64,000 bases of DNA from Mycolicibacterium rutilum (lineage in GTDB: Bacteria > Actinomycetota > Actinomycetes > Mycobacteriales > Mycobacteriaceae): assembly GCF_900108565.1 (NCBI RefSeq), contig NZ_LT629971.1:1736001-1800000 (forward strand), read 5' to 3'. Shown piece after piece: positions 8,437 through 16,406 of the stretch (positions within the stretch are counted from its first letter, which is position 1; every line of letters starts with the position of its first letter). Made by a program: the position numbers and the translations under genes. The notes under the pieces were generated by a model. It was given only the letters and a program-made list of their open reading frames with translations. It was not told where the DNA came from and made no database searches.

Positions 8437-9462
8437 ATGGAAGCGATCGTTCTCAACGGCACCAACGACGTCGGTCTGACGTCGGTGCCAGACCCGGCGC
8501 CGCAGGACGGTGAGGTCATCATCGAAGTGGCGGCGACAGGGCTGTGTGGAACTGACCTCCACGAGTATGTCGCGGGGCCCACCTTCTCGCAGCCGCCGGT
8601 GGTGCTCGGTCACGAGGTCTCGGGCCGGATCGTGGAGGTCGGAGCGGGCGTCGACCAATCCCGCATCGGGCAGGGCGCCGCGGTGATCCCGATGGATTTC
8701 TGCGGGAGCTGCCACTACTGCCACCGGTCGCTCTACCACTTGTGCCAGCGCCCAGGATGGATCGGCTACACCCGAAACGGAGGCCTCGCGAACTACGTCG
8801 CAGTGCCCTCTCGGCTCGCAGTCCGAGTGCCGGACGTGGTGGACCTCGAGGAGGCGGCGCTGACCGAGCCGACGGCGGTGGCGTTCCACGCGGTGCGGCG
8901 AGCGGAACTGCTCCTCGGCGAAACGGTGATGGTCCTCGGTGCCGGGGCACTCGGGCTCACCGTGATCCAGTGCGCACGCGCGGCCGGAGCTGCGCGAATC
9001 TTCGTCACGGAACCAAGCGGCGTGCGGGCCAGCCTGGCGCGCGACCTCGGCGCCACGTTGGTGCTCGATCCGCATGACCCCGGGACCACCGCGTGCATCC
9101 TGGAGGAGACCCGCGGTGTAGGGGTGGACGTGGTCTTCCATGTGGCGGGCAGCGCGGAGGCGTTCACACAGGGCCTGGACTGCCTCCGCAAACAGGGCCG
9201 TTTCATGGAGATGTCGTCGTGGGCCGGCGCGGCCTCGCTCGATGTCAACCGCCATCTGCTCAAGGAGATTCAGCTCCGGATGGTTTTCGGTTACGACATG
9301 TTCGACGATTTCCCGGCCGTTCTCGCCCTGATCGCCGACGGAAAACTCGCGCTCGCGCCGCAAATCACCGCTCGAGTCCCGCTGGACCGCGCCGTCAAGG
9401 AGGGATTGGGCGGGCTATTGGAGGGCCGGGAGGGTCTGGTCAAGGTGCTGGTGAAGCCGTGA
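8437..9462 (+). CDS. Zinc-dependent alcohol dehydrogenase, MDR family (copy 1)
   Basis: The 341-residue protein resembles (R,R)-butanediol/threonine dehydrogenases. Catalytic zinc ligands are Cys37 (CGTD) and His59-Glu60 (GHE). A structural zinc site of four Cys lies at 89, 92, 95 and 103. The Rossmann motif is VLGAGALGL. It is a clear paralogue of the protein at 31337, with the same ligand numbering and the shared CGTDLHEY block. It probably oxidises an alcohol or diol formed by the neighbouring dioxygenase (inference). The next gene starts inside or just after its stop, so the genes are translationally coupled. Confidence 0.9.
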   Translation: MEAIVLNGTNDVGLTSVPDPAPQDGEVIIEVAATGLCGTDLHEYVAGPTFSQPPVVLGHEVSGRIVEVGAGVDQSRIGQGAAVIPMDFCGSCHYCHRSLYHLCQRPGWIGYTRNGGLANYVAVPSRLAVRVPDVVDLEEAALTEPTAVAFHAVRRAELLLGETVMVLGAGALGLTVIQCARAAGAARIFVTEPSGVRASLARDLGATLVLDPHDPGTTACILEETRGVGVDVVFHVAGSAEAFTQGLDCLRKQGRFMEMSSWAGAASLDVNRHLLKEIQLRMVFGYDMFDDFPAVLALIADGKLALAPQITARVPLDRAVKEGLGGLLEGREGLVKVLVKP

Positions 9463-9476
9463 GTGAGGGAGACTTG

Positions 9477-10562
9477 ATGGTCGTCGCCGCGACAAGCCGC
9501 GGTGTATTCACCGTGTCCGGCGACGGCAAGGCCCGGGCCTGGCCCGAGTTGCCGGGGCAGGTCATGGCCATGGCTGTCCAGGACGAGCGCGTCGCCGTCG
9601 CCGTCCACAAGCACGGCGTGTTTCTCGCCACCGCGGGCGCAGACCACTGGACTGACCTCGGCGATGGCCTCGCCCACCGCGACGTGCGCGCGCTGGCGTT
9701 CGATCCGCACACGCCCAACGCGCTCTACGCCGGAACAGAACCAGCGCACTTGCTGCGGTGGCAAGACGGGATCTGGGCCGAGTGTGGAAACGTCCTCGGC
9801 GTACCCGAAGCGAAAAGGTGGAGCTTCCCCATCCGCCCGGGAATCGCGCACGTCCGTACCATCGCCGTGCACCCACTAGAAGCTGACGTCGTCTACGTCG
9901 GCATTGAAGTTGGATCCCTCCTGATCACCCGGGACCGGGGACAGACGTGGGAGGAGATCGATGGCCTCGGTCACGACATCCACCGCGTGGTCCTGCACCC
10001 GGAAGCTCCCGACCGGCTCATCGTCACCACCGGCCAAGACACCAAGCCTTACCGCGGCGGCAAGGGCATTTACCGCAGCACCGACCGCGGATCGAGCTGG
10101 GTGCAGTCCAACAACGGACTTGGCGAGCGCAACTACACCGAAGACGCGATCGTGGTGCATCCCGCCGACCCCGACGTGGTGTTCCTCGCCGCGGCCGACG
10201 GCATCCCACCGAAGTGGGCTGCAGTGCGCCGGCTGGTGATGGGCGCGATCAACGGCAACGTCTATTTCTTGTCGCCGTCCAAACTGCGCCGACGCCGCGG
10301 CGCCGACGTGGGATTCTTCCGCAGCAACGACGGTGGCGCCTCCTGGGTACGGCTGAATAGCGAGGACGACCGCGGCCTGTTCGACATGGTCTGGGCGCTG
10401 GAAGGCGAGCTCACTGAAGGCGGCGAGCTGCTGCTGTACCACGGCACCACGGCGGGTGGGCTTTACGTGTCGGAAGACGAGGGCCACACCTGGAAGTGCC
10501 TGGCCGACGGCCTGGGCGCGATCACCCACATCGCGACGCCGAAGAAGGGAACAGCGCAGTGA
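9477..10562 (+). CDS. Asp-box (BNR) beta-propeller protein of unknown role
   Basis: The 361-residue protein is built from repeated Asp-box motifs (S/T-x-D-x-G-x-x-W): TRDRGQTW, STDRGSSW, SNDGGASW and SEDEGHTW. These mark a sialidase- or sortilin-like beta-propeller. There is no signal peptide or membrane segment, so it is expected in the cytosol. ATG 9477 has GAGGGAG five bases upstream; GTG 9459, overlapping the previous stop, is an alternative. Its stop overlaps the start of the second dioxygenase alpha gene, so it belongs to the operon. Propellers of this type serve as binding platforms or hydrolases; no activity can be assigned here. Confidence 0.82.
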   Translation: MVVAATSRGVFTVSGDGKARAWPELPGQVMAMAVQDERVAVAVHKHGVFLATAGADHWTDLGDGLAHRDVRALAFDPHTPNALYAGTEPAHLLRWQDGIWAECGNVLGVPEAKRWSFPIRPGIAHVRTIAVHPLEADVVYVGIEVGSLLITRDRGQTWEEIDGLGHDIHRVVLHPEAPDRLIVTTGQDTKPYRGGKGIYRSTDRGSSWVQSNNGLGERNYTEDAIVVHPADPDVVFLAAADGIPPKWAAVRRLVMGAINGNVYFLSPSKLRRRRGADVGFFRSNDGGASWVRLNSEDDRGLFDMVWALEGELTEGGELLLYHGTTAGGLYVSEDEGHTWKCLADGLGAITHIATPKKGTAQ

Positions 10563-11740
10563 AGCTTGGACCGACGATGGAGTTCGACCACATACAGCCG
10601 GCGATCCGGAAACGGTTCACCTCTGCAGCGGACATCCCCAAAGAGGTGTTCAGCGACCCCGACGTCTACCGGGAAGAGCTCACCCGCATCTTCTATGGCC
10701 CCTACTGGCATCCGATCGCGCACCGGGCCGAGCTGGCCGAGCGCAACGCCTTCCGGACGAGATGGCTGGCCGACGTGCCGCTGCTGATGGTGCGGGACGG
10801 CGATGACCGCATCCGCGTGTTCGTCAACTCCTGCGCCCATCGGGGAACGCTACTGGAACAGCGCCGGTGCGGGGTGGCGGAGCGATTCGAGTGTCCGTAT
10901 CACCGGTGGATCTTCAACAATGACGGCCGTTTCGCCGGCGCGCCCCGCCGCATGCAGTTTCGCCCGGACTTTCGCGAGGAGGACTACGGCCTCCGGGAGC
11001 TGCACGTAGTCGAGGCGTGGGGTTTGATCTTCGTCAGCATGGCTGCGCAGCCGCCGCCGTTCGACGATTATCTCGGCGATAGCGCGGATCCGTTGCGCGA
11101 CTGCATGGTCGATGACGGGGACTTGACGTTGCTGGGCTACCAGACGGTGGTGTTTCAGAGTAATTGGAAAACCTACATCGACAACGATCCCTATCACGCG
11201 CCGCTGCTGCACAGCGCGTTCAAACTGCTCAACTGGCAGGGCGGCAGCGGAAACGTGCTGGTCAGCGAGCCCTATGGGCACATGTCGATTCTGTACGATG
11301 CGCAACCCTACGTGGACAACGGTTTCCTGGCTGACCCGAGTGTGGTCACGCGGATGGGGGATGACAGCCGAGCCCGCGTGATTGCGTTACGGCCGGTCAC
11401 TGGGATCGTGCGTCACGTCGACACAATCAACATCCGGTACGCCCGCCCGCTGGGGGTTGATCGTACCGAGGTGCGATACACGTTCTTCGGCCATGCCAGT
11501 GACTCCGAGGACTTCGCACGCCACCGAGTCCGCCAGTCGTCAAATCTGCTGGGGCCGAGCGGCTTCATCAGTATCGAGGACGCCGCCGTCTACAACCGCG
11601 TGCAGGCGACCGCGCGTGACGGCGGCTATCAGCGCTTTGTCGCCGGGGTCGGCCGACCATTGTCGGAGTCGTCGCAGAACGACGAGGTCGCCAATACCGG
11701 CTGGTGGGCGCACTACCAGGAGGTGATGGAGTTTTGCTGA
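10559..11740 (+). CDS. Rieske oxygenase alpha subunit (pair 2, short type)
   Basis: This 393-residue Rieske oxygenase has [2Fe-2S] ligands Cys92-His94 (CAHRG) and Cys112-His115 (CPYHRW). The iron site is DNDPYHAPLLH, with Asp210, His213 and His218. It is about 60 residues shorter than the other alpha subunits here and diverges from them (Arg instead of Gly after the second Rieske His). It may therefore act on a different substrate, perhaps a side chain or a non-phenyl ring (inference). GTG 10559 overlaps the preceding stop (GTGA), with GAAGGGA upstream. The 3' end holds the ribosome binding site of its beta subunit. Confidence 0.9.
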   Translation: MKLGPTMEFDHIQPAIRKRFTSAADIPKEVFSDPDVYREELTRIFYGPYWHPIAHRAELAERNAFRTRWLADVPLLMVRDGDDRIRVFVNSCAHRGTLLEQRRCGVAERFECPYHRWIFNNDGRFAGAPRRMQFRPDFREEDYGLRELHVVEAWGLIFVSMAAQPPPFDDYLGDSADPLRDCMVDDGDLTLLGYQTVVFQSNWKTYIDNDPYHAPLLHSAFKLLNWQGGSGNVLVSEPYGHMSILYDAQPYVDNGFLADPSVVTRMGDDSRARVIALRPVTGIVRHVDTINIRYARPLGVDRTEVRYTFFGHASDSEDFARHRVRQSSNLLGPSGFISIEDAAVYNRVQATARDGGYQRFVAGVGRPLSESSQNDEVANTGWWAHYQEVMEFC

Positions 11741-12231
11741 CATCGAGCGTCGAAGATCGGCGGGCACGTGCCGCGTACCTGGTGGACGAACTGCTGGGAG
11801 CCTACGCCCGCGCAGTCGACGATCAAGACTTCACCGCGTGGCTTGCCCTGTTCGCGACGGAATGTGCCTACGAGGTGCGCGCGATGGAGAACGTCCGTGA
11901 GGGGCTGCCGCTGGCGTACATGATGGACGATTGCCGAGAACGGCTGGCCGACCGCGCGAAGATGATCCAGGAGGTCTGGGCGGGCACGGTCGAACCCTAC
12001 GACACCCGCCACTTTCAGCAGCGTACGGCGATGCGTGAGCTCGGCGAAGACCGCTGGGAGGTACGGTCCAACGTCCTCGTCACCTACACCGGCGCCTCCG
12101 GCGAGCCGGGGATTCTGGTCAGCGGCTACAGCGAAGACGTCGTCGTCCTTGACGATGAAACCGCGCTGTTTCAGCAGAAATTCGTGGTGGTGGACAACAC
12201 TCCGCCGCGCTATCTGGTGTACCCCGTTTGA
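11734..12231 (+). CDS. Ring-hydroxylating dioxygenase beta subunit (pair 2)
   Basis: This NTF2-fold small subunit of 165 residues has ELLGAYARAVDDQDFTAWLALF near the N-terminus, the usual YDTRHFQQR-type strand in the middle, and a C-terminal FQQKFVVVDN. The start is set by a near-perfect AGGAGGTGA at 11718-11726, seven bases before TTG 11734, which overlaps the alpha gene by 7 bp. The tight coupling argues for a 1:1 complex with the upstream alpha subunit. It is among the more divergent beta subunits of the window. Confidence 0.85.
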   Translation: MLTSSVEDRRARAAYLVDELLGAYARAVDDQDFTAWLALFATECAYEVRAMENVREGLPLAYMMDDCRERLADRAKMIQEVWAGTVEPYDTRHFQQRTAMRELGEDRWEVRSNVLVTYTGASGEPGILVSGYSEDVVVLDDETALFQQKFVVVDNTPPRYLVYPV

Positions 12232-12259
12232 CTCGTCGACCGAAGGAGTGGATTAGATA

Positions 12260-12658
12260 ATGACTGCCGTTGCGTTGATGTCGCCCGAGTGGGCACGCGC
12301 GTACCGCGACCTGTGGAACGACTCGGCCGAGATCCGGCAGGGTGCCAAAGAATTGAGCATGCTGATCGAATGGCGAGTACAGGACGCCAACGACCAGGTC
12401 TCACAGTTGGAGATCACCGATGGTGAGGCCGTCTACGGCGGGGTGCAGATCGAAGGGCGAAAGGCTGACTTCGTTCTGACTGCAACCGCGAGCGTCTGGC
12501 ACCGGGTCGCGGACGGCGAGCTCGGCGTAGCGAACGCCATCGCGACGCGCAAGATCAAATTCGTGGGCCCGGTCAAGGTGGCGATGGCGAACATGGCGGT
12601 GCTCGGCGCCGGACTCCGCCTCCTAGGTCAGGTCGACGGACTCGTCTGGGGAGACTGA
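12260..12658 (+). CDS. SCP2 sterol-carrier-like protein
   Basis: The 132-residue protein has the outline of a stand-alone SCP-2/alkyl-sulfatase C-terminal fold: ELSMLIEWRVQDAN, an acidic turn, DFVLTATASVWHRVADGE, then the KIKFVGPVKVAMANMAVL helix region. Such domains bind lipids, sterols or acyl-CoA in a hydrophobic tunnel. ATG 12260 follows AAGGAG. Sitting between a Rieske pair and the mce operon, it may hold a hydrophobic intermediate for the oxygenase (inference). Confidence 0.75.
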   Translation: MTAVALMSPEWARAYRDLWNDSAEIRQGAKELSMLIEWRVQDANDQVSQLEITDGEAVYGGVQIEGRKADFVLTATASVWHRVADGELGVANAIATRKIKFVGPVKVAMANMAVLGAGLRLLGQVDGLVWGD

Positions 12659-12660
12659 AC

Positions 12661-13179
12661 ATGGCAGCTTCTCCACGGTGGCAGTGCGACCGGGCGGCGG
12701 GCGCGTCCGGGGCCATTCAGTTTCACGGGGTGATTACGGATGAAGATGGTCGACCAGTTCCTAACGTCCTGATCGAGACCTGGCACGCCGCGGGGGACGA
12801 CGACAACGCGGCGACGAAGATCGGACGGCCGCGGTGCGACGGCCGGAACTACACCCGCCCAAAGAGCGTCATCACCGACCAACAGGGTCGTTACAGCATG
12901 AGAATGGTGCCGCCTCGAGCACCCGAGCACGGGGCAGCGCCGTTCATTGCGGTGTCGGTGCATACTCGAGGGCTTCTCGATCGGCTGATAACCCGCGCCT
13001 ACCTTCCAGGGTGCCATCTCGCCAAGGACCCCCTGCTCCGCCGCCTGCCCGCCGAGCGGCGGCAAGCCCTGATTGCCACCCGCGACGACATCGGACTTCG
13101 TTTCGACATCACGCTGCGGCCAGCACACGGCGTGAGGGTTGAAACCTTTGTTGAGCCGCAACAGGAAGCTGCGACGTGA
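12661..13179 (+). CDS. Orphan intradiol-dioxygenase-fold protein, PcaG (alpha) type
   Basis: The 172-residue protein resembles protocatechuate 3,4-dioxygenase alpha chains, including the PcaG encoded at 61357. Shared blocks are GVITDEDGRPVPNVLIETWHA, DQQGRYSMRMVPP and APFIAVSVHTRGLLDRLITRAYLPG. Like PcaG, it lacks the Tyr and His-x-His iron ligands of beta (PcaH) chains; the HIHF position reads FIAV. No PcaH-like partner is adjacent. It could be an inactive remnant, a partner for a distant PcaH, or a substrate-binding protein. ATG 12661 follows GGGGAG and is 2 bp from the SCP2-like stop, so it is in the same operon. Confidence 0.85.
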   Translation: MAASPRWQCDRAAGASGAIQFHGVITDEDGRPVPNVLIETWHAAGDDDNAATKIGRPRCDGRNYTRPKSVITDQQGRYSMRMVPPRAPEHGAAPFIAVSVHTRGLLDRLITRAYLPGCHLAKDPLLRRLPAERRQALIATRDDIGLRFDITLRPAHGVRVETFVEPQQEAAT

Positions 13180-13334
13180 CCGTGTTGCCGGCTTCAGGCG
13201 ATCGGGGGCGGTCCGGCCTCACCATGCCTGCTGTCATCGACGCATTTCGGCCGTGCTGTTGGGGCAGGCCTAGCCGCGGTGAGGGAGATTCCGGTCCCAG
13301 ACGCGCACCTCAGCAACCTTATGGGGGCTTCTGA
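13176..13334 (+). CDS. Possible 52-residue small ORF bridging operon 1 and the mce operon
   Basis: GTG 13176 overlaps the preceding stop (GTGA), and the frame stays open for 52 codons to a TGA at 13332-13334, directly before the GTG of the first yrbE gene. The product is Arg/Gly/Pro-rich (starts MTVLPASGDRG, ends QQPYGGF) and matches no family I recognise. The exact fit between two genes is suggestive, but GC-rich DNA makes open frames by chance and there is no clear ribosome binding site. Confidence 0.3.
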   Translation: MTVLPASGDRGRSGLTMPAVIDAFRPCCWGRPSRGEGDSGPRRAPQQPYGGF

Positions 13335-14144
13335 GTGAAGGGCCTTTCGCTCCGTAGCAAGGTTGAGAACCTCCCGACAGCGGCTGACGTCAAAGCTCTG
13401 AAACCACTCAGCATCATTGGCGGGCTCTACGCGATGACGCTGGACATGTTCGTCGCGATGTTCAAACCACCCTTCCAATGGCGCGAGTTCCTCCTCCAGA
13501 CATGGTTCGTGGCGCGGGTTTCCATGGTCCCAGCGCTGACGTTGTCGATTCCCCTCGTTGTCCTCACGTCATTCACCTTCAACACGTTGCTCGGCGAATT
13601 CGGCGCCGCAGACTTCTCAGGAACCGGCGCAGCATTGGGCGCGGTCAACCAGATCGGCCCCTTCGTGACTGTCCTCGTCGTCGCAGGGGCCGGCGCTTCG
13701 GCGATGTGCGCCGATCTCGGGTCGCGCACGATCCGCGAGGAAGTCGATGCAATGCGGGTCCTCGGCCTTGACCCGATCCATTCCCTTGTCGTCCCTAGAG
13801 TGCTGGCCACGACGTTGGTCGCGGTGCTCCTGTCATCTGTCGTGACCGTTACTGGGCTCCTAGGCGCTTTCTTGTTTTCGGTGTACTTCCAGCATGTAAC
13901 GCCCGGGTCATTCGTCGCCAGCATGACGCTGATCACCGGTCTCGGCGATGTCCTCGTGTCTCTGGTCAAGGCCACGCTGTTCGGTTTCGTGGCGGGTCTG
14001 ATCGCCTGCTACCAAGGCTTGCGAGTGCAAAAAGGTGCGGCCGGAGTGGGTAACGCGGTCAGCGAAACCGTTGTCATTGCGTTCTTGTTGCTCTTCGTCG
14101 TCAATGCCATCGTCACTGCGGTCGGGTTCGAGGTCACGAAATGA
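13335..14144 (+). CDS. MlaE/YrbE-family permease, first of two
   Basis: The 269-residue inner-membrane permease is one of the two YrbE subunits of an Mce lipid importer. It has several hydrophobic segments, the MlaE signature around GAGASAMCADLGSRTIREEVDAM (residues about 115-137) and the coupling-helix motif EEVDAMRVLGLDP that contacts the ATPase. Start is GTG 13335, with a GGGGG run upstream. It overlaps the next gene by ATGA. The MceG-type ATPase that must power it is not in the window; in mycobacteria it is usually encoded elsewhere (family knowledge). Confidence 0.93.
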   Translation: MKGLSLRSKVENLPTAADVKALKPLSIIGGLYAMTLDMFVAMFKPPFQWREFLLQTWFVARVSMVPALTLSIPLVVLTSFTFNTLLGEFGAADFSGTGAALGAVNQIGPFVTVLVVAGAGASAMCADLGSRTIREEVDAMRVLGLDPIHSLVVPRVLATTLVAVLLSSVVTVTGLLGAFLFSVYFQHVTPGSFVASMTLITGLGDVLVSLVKATLFGFVAGLIACYQGLRVQKGAAGVGNAVSETVVIAFLLLFVVNAIVTAVGFEVTK

Positions 14145-14998
14145 GCGCCGGCGTTGTCTTCCGGCAGCGGTTTCCCAGGACCGCCCGCTCTTTGAGCCAG
14201 TGGAGGGCCAATTGGAGAGATCTCGGCGATCAGGCCCGCTTCTACGGTCAATCGATCAGCTCGACCGTGCAGGCGGCCACGACCTACCGTGCCGAGGTGC
14301 TACGCCAGATCGCCGCGATTGGTCTCGGCGCAGGATCCTTGGCGGTGGTGGGTGGCACAGTCGCTGTCGTCGCCTTCCTGAACTTGTCGACCAGCGCCGC
14401 TCTGGCGAGTCAGGCCTACAACCAGATGTCGCAAGTCGGCGTGGAAGCGCTGGCCGGCTTCACGTCGGCGTACGTCAACGTTCGGTTGGCCACCCCGGCC
14501 AGCTCCGCCTTCGCGTTCGCCGCCACGATCGGTGCTGGTACCACCGCGCAGCTCGGTGCGATGAAAATCAACGAGGAAATCGACGCGCTAGCGGTGATGG
14601 GCATCCGGCCGATCGCCTACCTAGCCTCAACTCGTCTGCTCGCCGGCGTGATCGTGGTCGTCCCGCTGTACTGCGTGGCCTTGTTGATGTCGTTCTTCTC
14701 GGTGCGGGTCATCACCACCGCGTTCTATGGGCAGGGGTCCGGAGTGTTCGACCATTACTTCGACACCTTTCTCAATCCGCAAGCCGTGTTCTTCTCCTTC
14801 GCCGTCACGGTCGCCGCAGCGCTGGTGATCATGCTGATCCACACGTACTACGGACTCAACGCCACTGGCGGTCCCGCCGGTGTGGGTGAGGCGGTCGGGC
14901 GCGCGACCCGGACGTCGCTGATCGCCTCGCAGATGGTGATTCTCTTGGTCACTCTGGCTCTCTACGGCCAGACCGGCACCTTCAACTACGCGGGGTGA
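14141..14998 (+). CDS. MlaE/YrbE-family permease, second
   Basis: The 285-residue partner permease has a long N-terminal cytoplasmic arm, then transmembrane segments and the conserved GAGTTAQLGAMKINEEIDALAVMGI block. The EEIDAL/MGI coupling motif mirrors that of the first permease. It ends GQTGTFNYAG. It starts at ATG 14141, overlapping the upstream stop, and leads into mceA with another overlap. The two YrbE proteins should form the transmembrane heterodimer under the Mce needle. Confidence 0.93.
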   Translation: MSAGVVFRQRFPRTARSLSQWRANWRDLGDQARFYGQSISSTVQAATTYRAEVLRQIAAIGLGAGSLAVVGGTVAVVAFLNLSTSAALASQAYNQMSQVGVEALAGFTSAYVNVRLATPASSAFAFAATIGAGTTAQLGAMKINEEIDALAVMGIRPIAYLASTRLLAGVIVVVPLYCVALLMSFFSVRVITTAFYGQGSGVFDHYFDTFLNPQAVFFSFAVTVAAALVIMLIHTYYGLNATGGPAGVGEAVGRATRTSLIASQMVILLVTLALYGQTGTFNYAG

Positions 14999-16350
14999 GG
15001 CGCATGGCTGACGGTACGGGTGCTCGGCGGATCTCCCCCGGGTGGTGGGCGATGTTGCTGGTCACGGGCATCGTGGCGGCGGTGGTGCTGAGTCTGGCCA
15101 TGTTCAACAGGACGTTCACCCCGACCGTGCCGGTGACCCTGACAGCGGACCGCTCGGGTCTGATGCTGGAGCCCAACTCGCGGGTCAAGATGCGCGGGGT
15201 GCAGATCGGCCGCGTCAGCGCGGTCACCGGCGGGGATGCCCCGCGCATCCAGCTGGCCATCGACCCCGACCAGATCCGACACATCCCGGCCAACGTCGAG
15301 GCACGCATCCAATCCATATCCTTGTTCGGGGCGAAGTACGTCGACCTTGTCTACCCACCCGACCCCAGCCCGCAGCGGCTGTCAGCGGGAGCAGTATTGA
15401 CATCACAGAACACCGCCACCGAGGTCAACACCGTGTTCCAAAATGTGGTGCAGCTGATCAAGACGATCGACCCGCTCAAGCTCAACGCCGTACTTAGCGC
15501 GCTCGCCGAAGGGGTGCGAGGACAAGGCGACAGGATCGGTGCAGCGATCACCGCGAGCAATCAAGTTCTACTTGAGCTGAATCCACGCACCGACACTGTG
15601 CGCGAGGACTTCCGCGCGCTCAAAGGTGTCAGCGACACCTACAGTGCGGCAGCCAAGGACATCATCGACACCGTAGCCGCGGCGACCACCACCAGCGCGA
15701 CGGTCACCACGCATGCACAGCAACTCGACACGCTGCTGCTCAACGTGGTGGGGCTATCCCGCAGCGGAATCGACCTGCTAGGCGCCAGCAAAGACAACCT
15801 GGTGAAAGCGGTCAACCTGCTGGAACCCACAACGAACTTGCTGATGAAGTACAACCCCATGCTCACCTGCTTGTTTGTTGGCGCCAAGACCACACTCGAC
15901 ACCGGCTATGCCGACATGCTCGGCGGAAACGGCAAGTCTCTCATCATGGACGCTGCGCTGCTGCTGGGAGACGATCCATACCGTTATCCGGACCATCGGC
16001 CCATCAACGCCGCCAAGGGCGGGGAAGGTGGTAAGCCCAGCTGCGGCTCGCTGCCCGACGTCGCCCAGAACTTCCCGGTGCGCCAGCTGATCGCCAATAC
16101 CGGGTTCGGCACCGGACTAGATTGGCGACCCAATCCCGGCATCGGCTTCCCCGGGTACGCCAACTATTTCCCGGTGACTCGGGCGGTCCCCGAACCGCCG
16201 AGCATCCGTTACCCGGGCGGCCCAGCACCCGGACCGATGCCCTACCCCGGTGCACCGCCCTACGGCGCTCCCCAGTACGGCCCCGACGGAACGCCCCTCT
16301 ATCCCGGTGTCCCGGTCCCGCCACCGCCCTCCGCAGGACCCACACCGTGA
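14995..16350 (+). CDS. Mce-family protein MceA
   Basis: The 451-residue protein has an N-terminal membrane anchor (about 18-40), an MlaD/MCE domain (about 45-130, TLTADRSGLMLEPNSRVKMRGVQIGRV), a long helical segment that would form the hydrophobic tunnel, and a Pro/Gly/Tyr-rich C-terminus. It is the first of six substrate-binding subunits spanning the periplasm. GTG 14995 overlaps the yrbE stop; ATG 15004 is an alternative. An LFGAKYVDL segment, common in MceA proteins, is present. Confidence 0.93.
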   Translation: MRRMADGTGARRISPGWWAMLLVTGIVAAVVLSLAMFNRTFTPTVPVTLTADRSGLMLEPNSRVKMRGVQIGRVSAVTGGDAPRIQLAIDPDQIRHIPANVEARIQSISLFGAKYVDLVYPPDPSPQRLSAGAVLTSQNTATEVNTVFQNVVQLIKTIDPLKLNAVLSALAEGVRGQGDRIGAAITASNQVLLELNPRTDTVREDFRALKGVSDTYSAAAKDIIDTVAAATTTSATVTTHAQQLDTLLLNVVGLSRSGIDLLGASKDNLVKAVNLLEPTTNLLMKYNPMLTCLFVGAKTTLDTGYADMLGGNGKSLIMDAALLLGDDPYRYPDHRPINAAKGGEGGKPSCGSLPDVAQNFPVRQLIANTGFGTGLDWRPNPGIGFPGYANYFPVTRAVPEPPSIRYPGGPAPGPMPYPGAPPYGAPQYGPDGTPLYPGVPVPPPPSAGPTP

Positions 16351-16406
16351 CCGCCGGCCGCGCAGATCGTCGAAAATACCTGTAAACGTCGGAGGGGAGC
16401 ATCGCC

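Noticed and set aside
8086..9363. Minus-strand frame of 425 codons
   Set aside because: It is antisense to the SDR and zinc dehydrogenase genes, which have intact catalytic motifs.
12661..13179. Reading the PcaG-like gene as an active intradiol dioxygenase
   Set aside because: The Tyr and His-x-His iron ligands are absent, as in alpha chains, and no beta chain is adjacent.
14035..14889. Plus-strand frame of 284 codons overlapping both yrbE genes
   Set aside because: It is Arg-rich and lacks membrane segments, while the yrbE frames show the MlaE signature.
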